NCBI RefSeq assembly: GCF_011250555.1
Contig: NZ_JAANMZ010000036.1
Location: 1 to 48,323, forward strand
DNA: 48,323 nt
Direction of reading: 5' to 3'
Source of the DNA: Bacillus sp. MM2020_4
GTDB taxonomy: Bacteria; Bacillota; Bacilli; Bacillales; Cytobacillaceae
In this document: in pieces, positions 24,951 through 32,090 of the stretch
Numbering within the stretch: position 1 is the stretch's first letter
How the letters are laid out: each line of letters begins with the position of its first letter
Notes under the pieces: model-generated
Seen by the model: only the letters and a program-made list of their open reading frames with translations
What the model was told of the DNA's origin: nothing
Databases searched by the model: none
Program-made: the position numbers and the translations under genes

Positions 24951-25970
24951 TTATACTGCTAAATAGCGACGAGCAAAGAATTTCAAAGCGAAATTTTCCT
25001 CACGCAAAGCATCGTTTTCTTTTCTAAGGATCTCAACTTCTGACTCCACATCATCACAGGTGGCATGAAGAGATTCCAAATCTGAGACTTTTCTATTTAG
25101 TTCAAGAATTTCGGTTTCATACTTTTCTCCATCACTTTGATATTCTTTTAATGTTTCTTGCAAGCTAAAAACGGCAGATGATTTTTCTTCGCAAATCTCT
25201 CGTAATCGTTTGATTTGTGACTCGTATTCAGCTGTTTTGTCTACCGCTACTGTATGAGTCTCCGGAACTTGTTCATCCATCTCAACAGGTCGTTCTTGGA
25301 CTTTATCCCATTTCTTTTTAAGTGCCGACAAGTATGATGGAGAAGTGTTTTTCTTGATAGCTATTTGGGTATCCGTCAAACCTTCCTCTTTCAACTTTTT
25401 ATATTCTTCAACCGTGATAACCGCCATTTGTGGTTCTCCTCTCCAGTACTCTTTTTTTATTTCTGTCAAGGCCGCTTTGATAATTCTTGAAATATAACTT
25501 TGAGATAAATCAAGTAATTTTCCTATTTCACGTTGATTTTTATTCTCAAAAAATAACGTCAAGATTTTCCGCGTTCTGTTTGGGTACTTATTTAATACTT
25601 TATTTACTGTCGAACTTATTTCCCTCCAATCAAATTCCTTTTCTTCTACGCTTAACAAATCGATTATGGTTAAATCATTCCCCCTTTCATCTGTGGAAAT
25701 CGGCTGTTCAATACTAATGTTCCCAAGGTGTTTTTTCTCGCGCCGCATATACATAAAAATCGCATTAGTGATACATCTAGCTGAGTAAGTGCTGAATTTT
25801 ATTTCTTTTTCTGTATCGAAAGTGTTTAATGCTTGTGTCATACCAAGAGTGCCCGCGCTGACTAACTCTTCATAATCCCATTGTGAAGAATGATATTTTT
25901 TAGCAAAGTAATGAATATACCGCCAATTATTTCCTGCCAAATTTTCTTTTTCTTCATCCGTTAATTTCAT
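24951..25970 (-). CDS. Sigma-like factor fused to HTH and coiled coil
   Basis: 339 residues. Regions 2 and 4 of a sigma-70 factor occupy residues about 1-180 (DYEELVSAGTLGMTQALNTF, KFSTYSARCITNAIF; HTH NQREIGKLLDLSQSYISRI). A second HTH-like segment follows (VEEYKKLKEEGLTDTQIAI), then a long coiled coil (about 250-330). The extra domains are unusual for a sigma factor and may serve as a regulatory or anchoring arm. Ribosome site weak (AGGACTG). Confidence 0.75.
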   Translation of the reverse strand: MKLTDEEKENLAGNNWRYIHYFAKKYHSSQWDYEELVSAGTLGMTQALNTFDTEKEIKFSTYSARCITNAIFMYMRREKKHLGNISIEQPISTDERGNDLTIIDLLSVEEKEFDWREISSTVNKVLNKYPNRTRKILTLFFENKNQREIGKLLDLSQSYISRIIKAALTEIKKEYWRGEPQMAVITVEEYKKLKEEGLTDTQIAIKKNTSPSYLSALKKKWDKVQERPVEMDEQVPETHTVAVDKTAEYESQIKRLREICEEKSSAVFSLQETLKEYQSDGEKYETEILELNRKVSDLESLHATCDDVESEVEILRKENDALREENFALKFFARRYLAV

Positions 25971-25981
25971 GGCAGTCCTAA

Positions 25982-26227
25982 TTAGTGCTGATCATCAGCA
26001 TCGAAGTATTTGTGCTTTAGTTGGATGTTTTCTTCCTGCAGCTGTTGGATCATCGTATCTTCTTCAACAATTGACTGAGACAATGTGAGGTATTCTTGAT
26101 GAAGTTCTTCAATCATTTTTACCAGTGCAAGCGCATATCCTCGATGCATAACTAAATGCGTGTTATCTCTTGCTGTTTCAAAGTACTTTTTATAGACCTG
26201 CAACCTTTTATTCCCGGATAGCAACAC
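25982..26227 (-). CDS. Hypothetical coiled-coil protein (81 aa)
   Basis: Taken to start at GTG 26227, eight bases after GGAG. Helical, heptad-like C-terminal part (IVEEDTMIQQLQEENIQLKH). Unrecognised. Overlaps the end of the small gene upstream. Confidence 0.62.
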   Translation of the reverse strand: MLLSGNKRLQVYKKYFETARDNTHLVMHRGYALALVKMIEELHQEYLTLSQSIVEEDTMIQQLQEENIQLKHKYFDADDQH

Positions 26228-26369
26228 TTGCCTCACTCCGTTTCTCCAACAACCGCTGTTTTAATTTCTCGATATCTTCAAGACTTGGTTTTGGATTAAT
26301 AGATTGCATAAACTCTGCCAGCTGCTTTTTGTATTTCAAACTATCTGTATCATGTAGGATTTTAGGCAT
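26208..26369 (-). CDS. Small hypothetical protein (53 aa)
   Basis: Reads MPKILHDTDSLKYKKQLAEF and continues as a basic helix ending in SEASVAIRE. The ATG overlaps the upstream stop in TAATG. The 3' end overlaps the next gene. Unknown. Confidence 0.62.
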   Translation of the reverse strand: MPKILHDTDSLKYKKQLAEFMQSINPKPSLEDIEKLKQRLLEKRSEASVAIRE

Positions 26370-26716
26370 TACTTCCCAGTCCCTTCTATGGTTAGTAGCT
26401 CAAGAGCCAGCTCTATATAGTCTTTTGGTACATCTGACCGCAATCCCATTTTTAACATATGAATCACATCTGCTTTACGATCTTCTTCACATTGAAGATA
26501 TTTCAAAAAATCTGCTATCTCTTCTTTCTCCATAGTCATCCAGTTATAATTCATTTTGTGACTCAATGGCTTTTGATACTTATCAAATCCATAATCATCT
26601 TGTTTGAACATGACTTTTTCCAATGAAGTTAAGGACTTTCTCGACACATCATTCTTTTTATGACTCGTAGGTGTCGGAACAATTTCGTGAATGATTTCCC
26701 ACGGTTCTGATGGCAT
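26369..26716 (-). CDS. Hypothetical protein (115 aa)
   Basis: Starts MPSEPWEIIHEIVPTPTSHK at ATG 26716, with GGGAGG upstream. C-terminal helical half (KEEIADFLKYLQCEEDRK ... LALELLTIEGTGK). Not recognised. Confidence 0.72.
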   Translation of the reverse strand: MPSEPWEIIHEIVPTPTSHKKNDVSRKSLTSLEKVMFKQDDYGFDKYQKPLSHKMNYNWMTMEKEEIADFLKYLQCEEDRKADVIHMLKMGLRSDVPKDYIELALELLTIEGTGK

Positions 26717-26729
26717 AATTAAGACCTCC

Positions 26730-26810
26730 CTACATGTATTTTTTAATCGCCCCACCGACAGCCATCATTACAACGGCTATGGTGGAAAGTAAACCTACAA
26801 AACCATCCAT
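26730..26810 (-). CDS. Tiny membrane peptide (26 aa)
   Basis: MDGFVGLLSTIAVVMMAVGG followed by AIKKYM: one hydrophobic helix and a basic end. GGAAGTG precedes the ATG; the upstream stop codon abuts it. Similar small membrane peptides occur at 28382, 31203 and 38786. Confidence 0.55.
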   Translation of the reverse strand: MDGFVGLLSTIAVVMMAVGGAIKKYM

Positions 26811-26984
26811 CTATTTCACTTCCAGTATTCTAATCTCGTTTTTTGATTCAATTAATCTGCCAAACTTGTAACCTTCGATAAGCACATGTTTCTCATGGTC
26901 ATTTAGTTTTCTATCCCATCTCGATTCGAGATGATAAATGACCTCGTTGTAGAATATTTGTGGATAGTCAAATGTCTGTTTCAC
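26811..26984 (-). CDS. Hypothetical protein (57 aa)
   Basis: Starts at GTG 26984 seven bases after AGGAGG; the longer frame upstream overlaps the neighbour and lacks a ribosome site. Sequence VKQTFDYPQIFYNEVIYHLE continues to EIRILEVK. Unknown. Confidence 0.68.
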   Translation of the reverse strand: MKQTFDYPQIFYNEVIYHLESRWDRKLNDHEKHVLIEGYKFGRLIESKNEIRILEVK

Positions 26985-27000
26985 GGATTGACCTCCTTTT

Positions 27001-27201
27001 TTAGTCATCTTCCAAGGAAACCATTCTAAGTCGACGGCTACTTTCGCCGCAGCGGACATTATTATAGTATGGCGAGGTCATATATCTGAGAAAGTCTATG
27101 GATTTCCCGGTTTCCCTGTTAATTTCTCGAATCGTCCCTTCTGAAAGGAATTGATCTCCCTTATATAAAGCGTATATTCGTTTATGCCAAGGGATTTTCA
27201 T
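27001..27201 (-). CDS. Hypothetical phage protein (66 aa)
   Basis: MKIPWHKRIYALYKGDQFLS with GTIREINRETGKSIDFLRYM: a common short pattern in Listeria and Bacillus phages that predicts a beta hairpin plus helix. GGGGTGA before ATG 27201. Function unknown. Confidence 0.7.
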   Translation of the reverse strand: MKIPWHKRIYALYKGDQFLSEGTIREINRETGKSIDFLRYMTSPYYNNVRCGESSRRLRMVSLEDD

Positions 27202-27366
27202 TAAAATCACCCCTGTCTTTTTTACGACTGTTTTTCATCGAACTGCGTATTAGATTTATATTTTTCTTAAAACTACTTGTCCTTATTTCAACCAAATATA
27301 ATAATCATTCCATTGGTGATTTTTGATTTGTGTTCTCACCATGAACAGATTAATATACTTTTAAAT

Positions 27367-27717
27367 TCATACTTTAAACATTTGAAGTATCACTGGTGCT
27401 CCTTTTGGTGGCACGTCTACTGTTTTCAACTTAATTATTCCATTCTGTACATCGTAGCTTTCCTTAGGTTGTAATACTCCGTTAATAAAAAGATTCATGT
27501 ATGATACTTTGCAAGGGTCTAGAATCACTTGTTTACCTAGTTCAATGATTCCATCTTCTTCTTTATAAATTCTGGAATGTCCATCTGAAACTGTGTAATA
27601 CTCATAAACTTCCACTTTTTTAGGAACGCGATAGCGAACCTCTTCTGTAGGCATAATCGGGATCGTTAGAAATGGCTTTATTGAATTATCTATACCAGTA
27701 CAATTTTTACGTATCAT
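27367..27717 (-). CDS. DUF4183 protein, leftward
   Basis: 116 residues from ATG 27717, chosen because GGAGG lies ten bases upstream. Contains the DUF4183 pattern: YEYYTVSDGHSRIYKEEDGI, DPCKVSYMNLFINGVLQPKE, and PPKGAPVILQMF. The family is widespread in spore-forming Bacillales and often lies near spore-surface genes; its role is not established. Divergent from a second DUF4183 gene. Not part of a usual phage module, so likely a cargo gene. Confidence 0.82.
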   Translation of the reverse strand: MIRKNCTGIDNSIKPFLTIPIMPTEEVRYRVPKKVEVYEYYTVSDGHSRIYKEEDGIIELGKQVILDPCKVSYMNLFINGVLQPKESYDVQNGIIKLKTVDVPPKGAPVILQMFKV

Positions 27718-27819
27718 TGATTCTTCGCCTCCAAAAATTCCATTCATATGCTCCCACAACATTTTATAAATTAGTTCTTATAATGTGCTTGGTCTTTTAT
27801 TATTTAAACTAAAGTTTAT

Positions 27820-27845
27820 ACAAATAAATATTTAACGCATAATAT
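27820..27845 (+). promoter_or_regulatory. Possible SigK-type promoter for DUF4183 gene
   Basis: TACA (AC at 27820-27821), sixteen bases, then CATAATAT (27838-27845), close to the late-sporulation SigK pattern AC-16-CATAnnnTA. The predicted start would be just ahead of the AGGAGG of the gene at 27874. Short consensus, so chance is possible. Confidence 0.4.
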
Positions 27846-27873
27846 GTTAGAAACTTAGAAAGGAGGTTTTATC

Positions 27874-28254
27874 TTGCCTCTTAAAATAATGAAACTTGCT
27901 ATTACTGCCGATTCAACTATTGACACGTTTCCAACTGTCGAAAGGTTCTTTAATGAAGCTGCTACCCTTGTAACAGGTGCAGGTACTTTAACAATTGCTG
28001 TTGGAGACTTCTGGACTGACACAGGAGCAAATGCTACTACACTTCCAGATTTAGCAGCTGATAATAGTTACTTTAATGTTTATGTTAACGGCGTACTACA
28101 GATGGAGGACTTATTAGCCTATACACCTGGTGGTACAGGTGTAGGACAATTAGTAATTACAGTTCCTGCCGGTTCAACTATTGAACAAAATTCTCCAGTT
28201 GTCTTAGCTGTTACAAACTTCGTACCAACTAGCGATACAACTATTATCACTTAA
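27874..28254 (+). CDS. DUF4183 protein, rightward
   Basis: 126 residues from TTG 27874 after AAAGGAGG. Clear DUF4183 layout: MPLKIMKLAITADST, FWTDTGANATTLPDLAADNS, YFNVYVNGVLQMEDL, then a VTVPAG-like end and a Thr-rich tail. Low in charge and rich in Thr, Ala and Val, like exposed surface proteins. Single gene with its own terminator, opposite in direction to the surrounding operon, which marks it as a moron. Possible spore-surface role is inference from family distribution and the candidate SigK promoter. Confidence 0.85.
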   Translation: MPLKIMKLAITADSTIDTFPTVERFFNEAATLVTGAGTLTIAVGDFWTDTGANATTLPDLAADNSYFNVYVNGVLQMEDLLAYTPGGTGVGQLVITVPAGSTIEQNSPVVLAVTNFVPTSDTTIIT

Positions 28255-28264
28255 TTCATTTAAG

Positions 28265-28294
28265 ACCTCTGAAGTTGCCTATTCAGAGGTTTTC
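28265..28294 (+). terminator. Terminator of rightward DUF4183 gene
   Basis: Stem ACCTCTGAA/TTCAGAGGT followed by TTTTCCCC, eleven bases past the stop codon. Confidence 0.75.
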
Positions 28295-28381
28295 CCCACA
28301 ATTCATCTTCCTATTTGTATCTTCCTTATTTTGTTACATTCTTGCTCAGGATTTTGCAATTTGTTGCGCACTTTGGTTCGA

Positions 28382-28477
28382 CTACGACTTATCCTTCTGT
28401 CCAGCTCCACTTAAAACGGTAACGATAATAATTAACCAAATCGTGGTCCACCCCGGGTGTGCATAAATAACTTCCAT
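28382..28477 (-). CDS. Small membrane peptide (31 aa)
   Basis: MEVIYAHPGWTTIWLIIIVT then VLSGAGQKDKS: one membrane helix and a short charged tail. GAGGGTGG precedes the ATG. Unknown role; leftward, upstream of the DUF4183 pair. Confidence 0.55.
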   Translation of the reverse strand: MEVIYAHPGWTTIWLIIIVTVLSGAGQKDKS

Positions 28478-28489
28478 TGATTCCACCCT

Positions 28490-28693
28490 CTATCCATTAA
28501 ACTTAGTTCCACGCCGCCCATTTTTATAATGGGGTTTCCGATTCATGGCTTCTTCATCCTTCAACTTCTTAACGAGTCTGCGGAGTTGCTTAACTTCTCG
28601 CTTCATGTTTAGGTTAGCCCTTTTTAACTGCTTATTTTGAAGGGTTACGGTACCTAACTTTTCTGTAAGTGCTGCAAAATCTGCATCGTCCAT
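28490..28693 (-). CDS. Hypothetical coiled-coil protein (67 aa)
   Basis: Heptad-rich, very basic middle (KRANLNMKREVKQLRRLVKK), and a basic tail. AAGGAG before ATG 28693. Unrecognised; downstream of the methyltransferase gene. Confidence 0.68.
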   Translation of the reverse strand: MDDADFAALTEKLGTVTLQNKQLKRANLNMKREVKQLRRLVKKLKDEEAMNRKPHYKNGRRGTKFNG

Positions 28694-28748
28694 AGGAACA
28701 ACTCCTTAGATTAAATAGGCTAATTTTCCTAGAGTTTGATAGATTAGG

Positions 28749-30305
28749 CTAATCGTTAACTGCTGGCTTATACCGATTATGCTTCACGCTAAACTCTGGT
28801 AGATTCGCTCTTACTAACGCCTCGGCAAATGGTGGCGGAACTGCATTACCACATCTGGCCACTTGTTTAGCTTGAGAATAACTTTTTCCGTTACAATCAC
28901 GATCGATGATGTAGTTTTCAGGAAAACCTTGAGCTGCAAATAATTCATGCGGCTTAAGCATCCTCATTCCGATATCCACAATTTGATATTCGGTTCCTTT
29001 GATTGTGATTAAGCCGAATCTGTCTTTTGTGGTGACGGTATGCAATGGCTCGCTTAATTTTTGTCCTGTATCAACCCCGTAATATTTCAACAAAAAGGCT
29101 GTAACTAATGCGTTATGATCTACGGTTGTAACGGTTGATAATGGAGTCTCTATATCAGTACCTGGTCCTGTGTAATTACCTCCATAGTGTTTGGCAATAA
29201 AAGCAGTTGCCAATCCAAACTTATTTCCACCTGCGGTAATGGTCCCCAATGGTTTATCTAAATCTAGGACTCTCCTACCCTCTGGATCTCCATACCCCAT
29301 TTGGATAAGGACAGGATTTACAAGTAGATGCTCGGCTTTAGTGGTAATAGTGGTTAATGGCTTTTCTATGTCATATTGAAGCCTGTCCCCACCAAAGTTT
29401 GTTTGACCAATTCTAGAAATGAATGGAGTCACAAGGCCATATCCATTTTTAGAAGTAATCGTTTGAAACGGCTTATCAAGTGGACGGCAGTAATGATGAC
29501 TAGACCCCGTATGATTTACCTGAACTAAAAACGGACTCGGATTATCAATTACAAATTTTTGAATACCTCTGGCAATTCTCCTAAGAGTGTTTTCTGACAA
29601 AGGTTTTTTTCTTTCAAAAATTGACGGTGTACCAATATCCCAATCAATTATTTCTGAAGCAGAACGCCAAGGCTTTAATTTCCCTGTTTGTACGGCCAAG
29701 CTTTGCGGATCCCCATGAGTCGGTTGCGGCCATTCAATAGGCTTTCCATCGCATCTAGCAACCATGAAGAACCTTTTTCTGATTGTAGGCGCACCGTAAT
29801 CACATGCTCTCAACTCTTTAAACTGGACCTCATAGCCCAAGGCCTCGAGAGACTTAACGAAAGATTGAAAGGTACGTCCTTTTTTTGATTCGTCTGGATA
29901 CCCGTCTTTCAGCGGGCCCCAGGTCTTAAATTCTTCAACGTTTTCCAGCATAATTACGCGGGGTTTTACTGCAATCGCCCACTTGACTGCAATCCAAGCT
30001 AATCCACGAATGTTTTTATCTACTGGTTTACCACCCTTTGCCTTACTAAAATGTTTACAGTCAGGTGAAAACCAAGCAAGCCCAACTTTTCTCCCATTAA
30101 CAGCTTTAACAGGATCCACATCCCAAACTGATTCACAATAATGTTCTGTGTCAGGATGATTTGCCTTATGCATCGCTATGGCAGCTGGATCATGATTAAT
30201 AGCAATATCCACCGATAATCCTGTTGCCATTTCGATACCAGTACTAGCTCCACCGCCACCAGCAAAGTTATCGACTATGATTTCTCTAAACAAATCTAGT
30301 TGCAC
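28749..30305 (-). CDS. DNA cytosine-C5 methyltransferase, orphan
   Basis: 518 residues; starts at GTG 30305, which overlaps the upstream stop in TAGTG. Transfers methyl from SAM to cytosine C5 in a specific DNA site. Motifs: I VDNFAGGGGASTGIE (about 11-25), IV with catalytic Cys in SPDCKHFS (usually PPCQ), VI LENVEEF, VIII APTIRKRFF, X CGNAVPPPF. The region between VIII and X is long and holds about five imperfect repeats built on KPLTTITTK...LVTPFI, likely the target-recognition part. No restriction partner is nearby, so a protective or regulatory role is likely. Confidence 0.92.
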   Translation of the reverse strand: MQLDLFREIIVDNFAGGGGASTGIEMATGLSVDIAINHDPAAIAMHKANHPDTEHYCESVWDVDPVKAVNGRKVGLAWFSPDCKHFSKAKGGKPVDKNIRGLAWIAVKWAIAVKPRVIMLENVEEFKTWGPLKDGYPDESKKGRTFQSFVKSLEALGYEVQFKELRACDYGAPTIRKRFFMVARCDGKPIEWPQPTHGDPQSLAVQTGKLKPWRSASEIIDWDIGTPSIFERKKPLSENTLRRIARGIQKFVIDNPSPFLVQVNHTGSSHHYCRPLDKPFQTITSKNGYGLVTPFISRIGQTNFGGDRLQYDIEKPLTTITTKAEHLLVNPVLIQMGYGDPEGRRVLDLDKPLGTITAGGNKFGLATAFIAKHYGGNYTGPGTDIETPLSTVTTVDHNALVTAFLLKYYGVDTGQKLSEPLHTVTTKDRFGLITIKGTEYQIVDIGMRMLKPHELFAAQGFPENYIIDRDCNGKSYSQAKQVARCGNAVPPPFAEALVRANLPEFSVKHNRYKPAVND

Positions 30306-30574
30306 TACATCATTCGCCTCCTACCCTCACGTATCTCAGCCCTTACATAAATAACCTGTTCCCTATAGTAATAAGAGGCTCGTTTTGAAACAGCAGCATC
30401 CCAGAGTAGCCCATAAATTTGAGATGAAGAAGTTCCATATTTCTCAGCCAACTTGTTGCATCGCTTCATTCGAAAATGGTAATATCGTATCTTCGCTTTA
30501 TCTCCCCATGAGAGGGGAGGAAGCGTATTTCTTGGTGCTTCCTCTGGAATTAGGTTACGGCCAATGACTCTCAT
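30305..30574 (-). CDS. Hypothetical protein (89 aa)
   Basis: Starts MRVIGRNLIPEEAPRNTLPP at ATG 30574, which overlaps the upstream stop in ATGA; GGGAG lies upstream. Basic, helical C-terminal half (AEKYGTSSSQIYGLLWDAAV) that could be an HTH. Immediately upstream of, and coupled to, the methyltransferase gene. Confidence 0.68.
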   Translation of the reverse strand: MRVIGRNLIPEEAPRNTLPPLSWGDKAKIRYYHFRMKRCNKLAEKYGTSSSQIYGLLWDAAVSKRASYYYREQVIYVRAEIREGRRRMM

Positions 30575-30846
30575 GACCGGTTCTCCCAATGTCCATTACG
30601 CTTCATAATCTCAATAATTTCATTAATGTACGGTTCATCCAGATTGATGACTATATAATTATTAAAAAGTTGTTTCCCATCTTTTGTACGACCTTCTTCA
30701 ATCCAATCTGCAATATTGTTAAACTCTAAATGGAAATCCTCTTGTAAGGATTTAGGGACATATTTTTGGAAATCTCTTTCATTAATGATAGTGAATCTTC
30801 GTTCAAAGCCTTCTTTTACCGCCCCATTAAATGCTGGTTCACTCAT
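30571..30846 (-). CDS. Hypothetical protein (91 aa)
   Basis: MSEPAFNGAVKEGFERRFTI, then acidic helices (NIADWIEEGRTKDGKQLF, EPYINEIIEIMKRNGHW). GGAGG nine bases before ATG 30846. The N-terminus recalls small phage proteins of unknown function. Confidence 0.7.
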   Translation of the reverse strand: MSEPAFNGAVKEGFERRFTIINERDFQKYVPKSLQEDFHLEFNNIADWIEEGRTKDGKQLFNNYIVINLDEPYINEIIEIMKRNGHWENRS

Positions 30847-30859
30847 ATAACTCAACCTC

Positions 30860-31192
30860 CTACTCTAGGATAGAAGCAATAATCACTAGCAACACACAAA
30901 CTGCGATCATTAGCCAATATATTTTTCGTTCCATATTTTTTGCTCTTTTAGCTAATAATGATTTTTCCTTCATCAACCGATTATTCAAACTAGCCTGTGT
31001 CCTTAATTCACTTTGCATCTGTTTTTTCTCAACAATTAATTGGGAAAAATCATCAGCAATATGTTCCGCCTGCCTATCCTCTATCCGAATAACCGTGGTT
31101 CCTTTTTTCTGCCTCATTTGTTTATTTTTCAGTCTTTCGAGGTGTCTGTCTTGTTGTCGTTGGCTGTAACCTTTTGGTTTTTGTCTAACCAT
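30860..31192 (-). CDS. Tail-anchored coiled-coil membrane protein
   Basis: 110 residues: basic N-terminus (RQKPKGYSQRQQDRHLERLK), coiled coil (about 40-85), and a single C-terminal membrane helix (IYWLMIAVCVLLVIIASILE). This predicts a protein held at the membrane with its body in the cytoplasm. TTAGGAGG before ATG 31192. Role unknown. Confidence 0.72.
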   Translation of the reverse strand: MVRQKPKGYSQRQQDRHLERLKNKQMRQKKGTTVIRIEDRQAEHIADDFSQLIVEKKQMQSELRTQASLNNRLMKEKSLLAKRAKNMERKIYWLMIAVCVLLVIIASILE

Positions 31193-31202
31193 TTGGTACC
31201 TC

Positions 31203-31298
31203 CTAAGTGAGTATTCGATAAATAAGTTTTATCCATCCGATAAATGAGATCCATAGAATAACATCTGCTGCTATGACAACAAGACAACCAAATTTCAT
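31203..31298 (-). CDS. Small membrane peptide (31 aa)
   Basis: MKFGCLVVIAADVILWISFI then GWIKLIYRILT: a single membrane helix. No good ribosome site, but close to the preceding stop codon, so coupling is possible. Weaker call than the other small membrane peptides. Confidence 0.42.
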   Translation of the reverse strand: MKFGCLVVIAADVILWISFIGWIKLIYRILT

Positions 31299-31301
31299 GA
31301 C

Positions 31302-31742
31302 TTATTTTTCTAAGACAATCCGTTCGGGTTTTTCCGGTACCAGATATGGAAATGTCACTGGTACGAAACTATCACGGTTCGTATACCAAGTTTCTCCTCC
31401 GTCATCAGAAAAGACTTTTCCATCAATATAGTAAGCTGTTGAATTATCTTTGTATTTTCTAAATACTGCCGAACAACGCTTATTTTGTTGGGTTTGTTCT
31501 TTGTCTGTATAATAAACCTCTCCCCATTCGTCTTCTTCGCCGGTGAGTGGTGTAATAGGTTTCCAGTCTAATAGTCGCTTAATAAGGTTGAGTGCATATC
31601 CAGCACTAAATCCGCTATGACCTTGATCAGAAAACGCTTCAACTATTTGTAAAATATCTTTGTTCATCATTTGTTGCATTTCATCATCGTGGCTGCCGAT
31701 AAGTTCTAATTCTTGTTTTGCCCAATTAACTAAATTACTCAT
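31302..31742 (-). CDS. Hypothetical phage protein (146 aa)
   Basis: N-terminal helical part (SNLVNWAKQELELIGSHDD), then a beta-rich half with PITPLTGEEDEWGEVYYTDK, KRCSAVFRKYKDNSTAYYID and GGETWYTNRDSFVPV. This pattern recurs in Bacillus and Listeria phages but has no known role. ATG 31742 is nine bases after GGGAG; an ATG at 31748 overlapping the upstream stop is also possible. Confidence 0.75.
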   Translation of the reverse strand: MSNLVNWAKQELELIGSHDDEMQQMMNKDILQIVEAFSDQGHSGFSAGYALNLIKRLLDWKPITPLTGEEDEWGEVYYTDKEQTQQNKRCSAVFRKYKDNSTAYYIDGKVFSDDGGETWYTNRDSFVPVTFPYLVPEKPERIVLEK

Positions 31743-31744
31743 TT

Positions 31745-32062
31745 TCATTCGCTCCCTTTATTCCAGTTTTTAAAGCAGCTATTGAACAAATCTCTCTCAT
31801 ATGCCGGTAGTTTTGCTTTTCGCTGTTGATTAATCTGATCAACAATTTTATTAAAGTCCCGACGATAGGGACTTACGACCAAATAAACGATAAATGGATT
31901 AAATTTATCCTTCGGATAGCCAAACGGCACTACTTCTATTTCTCCTACTGGTTTACCAGGTGGCTTTTCTTCAAAATTATTGCGATTATATGGACGATAG
32001 GTACTGGTTTGTCTGATTTCCACTTTCTTTGCCCTCCTACCCAAATCGAATATTGACTTCAT
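31745..32062 (-). CDS. Hypothetical protein (105 aa)
   Basis: Basic protein (MKSIFDLGRRAKKVEIRQTS ... RDFNKIVDQINQQRKAKL). No clear ribosome site; the ATG lies inside a 17-codon frame (32037-32090) coupled to the helicase stop, so translation may depend on coupling. Unknown function. Confidence 0.65.
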   Translation of the reverse strand: MKSIFDLGRRAKKVEIRQTSTYRPYNRNNFEEKPPGKPVGEIEVVPFGYPKDKFNPFIVYLVVSPYRRDFNKIVDQINQQRKAKLPAYERDLFNSCFKNWNKGSE

Positions 32063-32090
32063 TAGTCATTTCGTCACACATGACTGTCAT
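32037..32090 (-). CDS. Possible 17-codon coupling ORF
   Basis: MTVMCDEMTNEVNIRFG. Its ATG overlaps the helicase stop in TGATG and it spans the start of the next gene. Could serve to carry ribosomes to that start. May be chance. Confidence 0.28.
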   Translation of the reverse strand: MTVMCDEMTNEVNIRFG

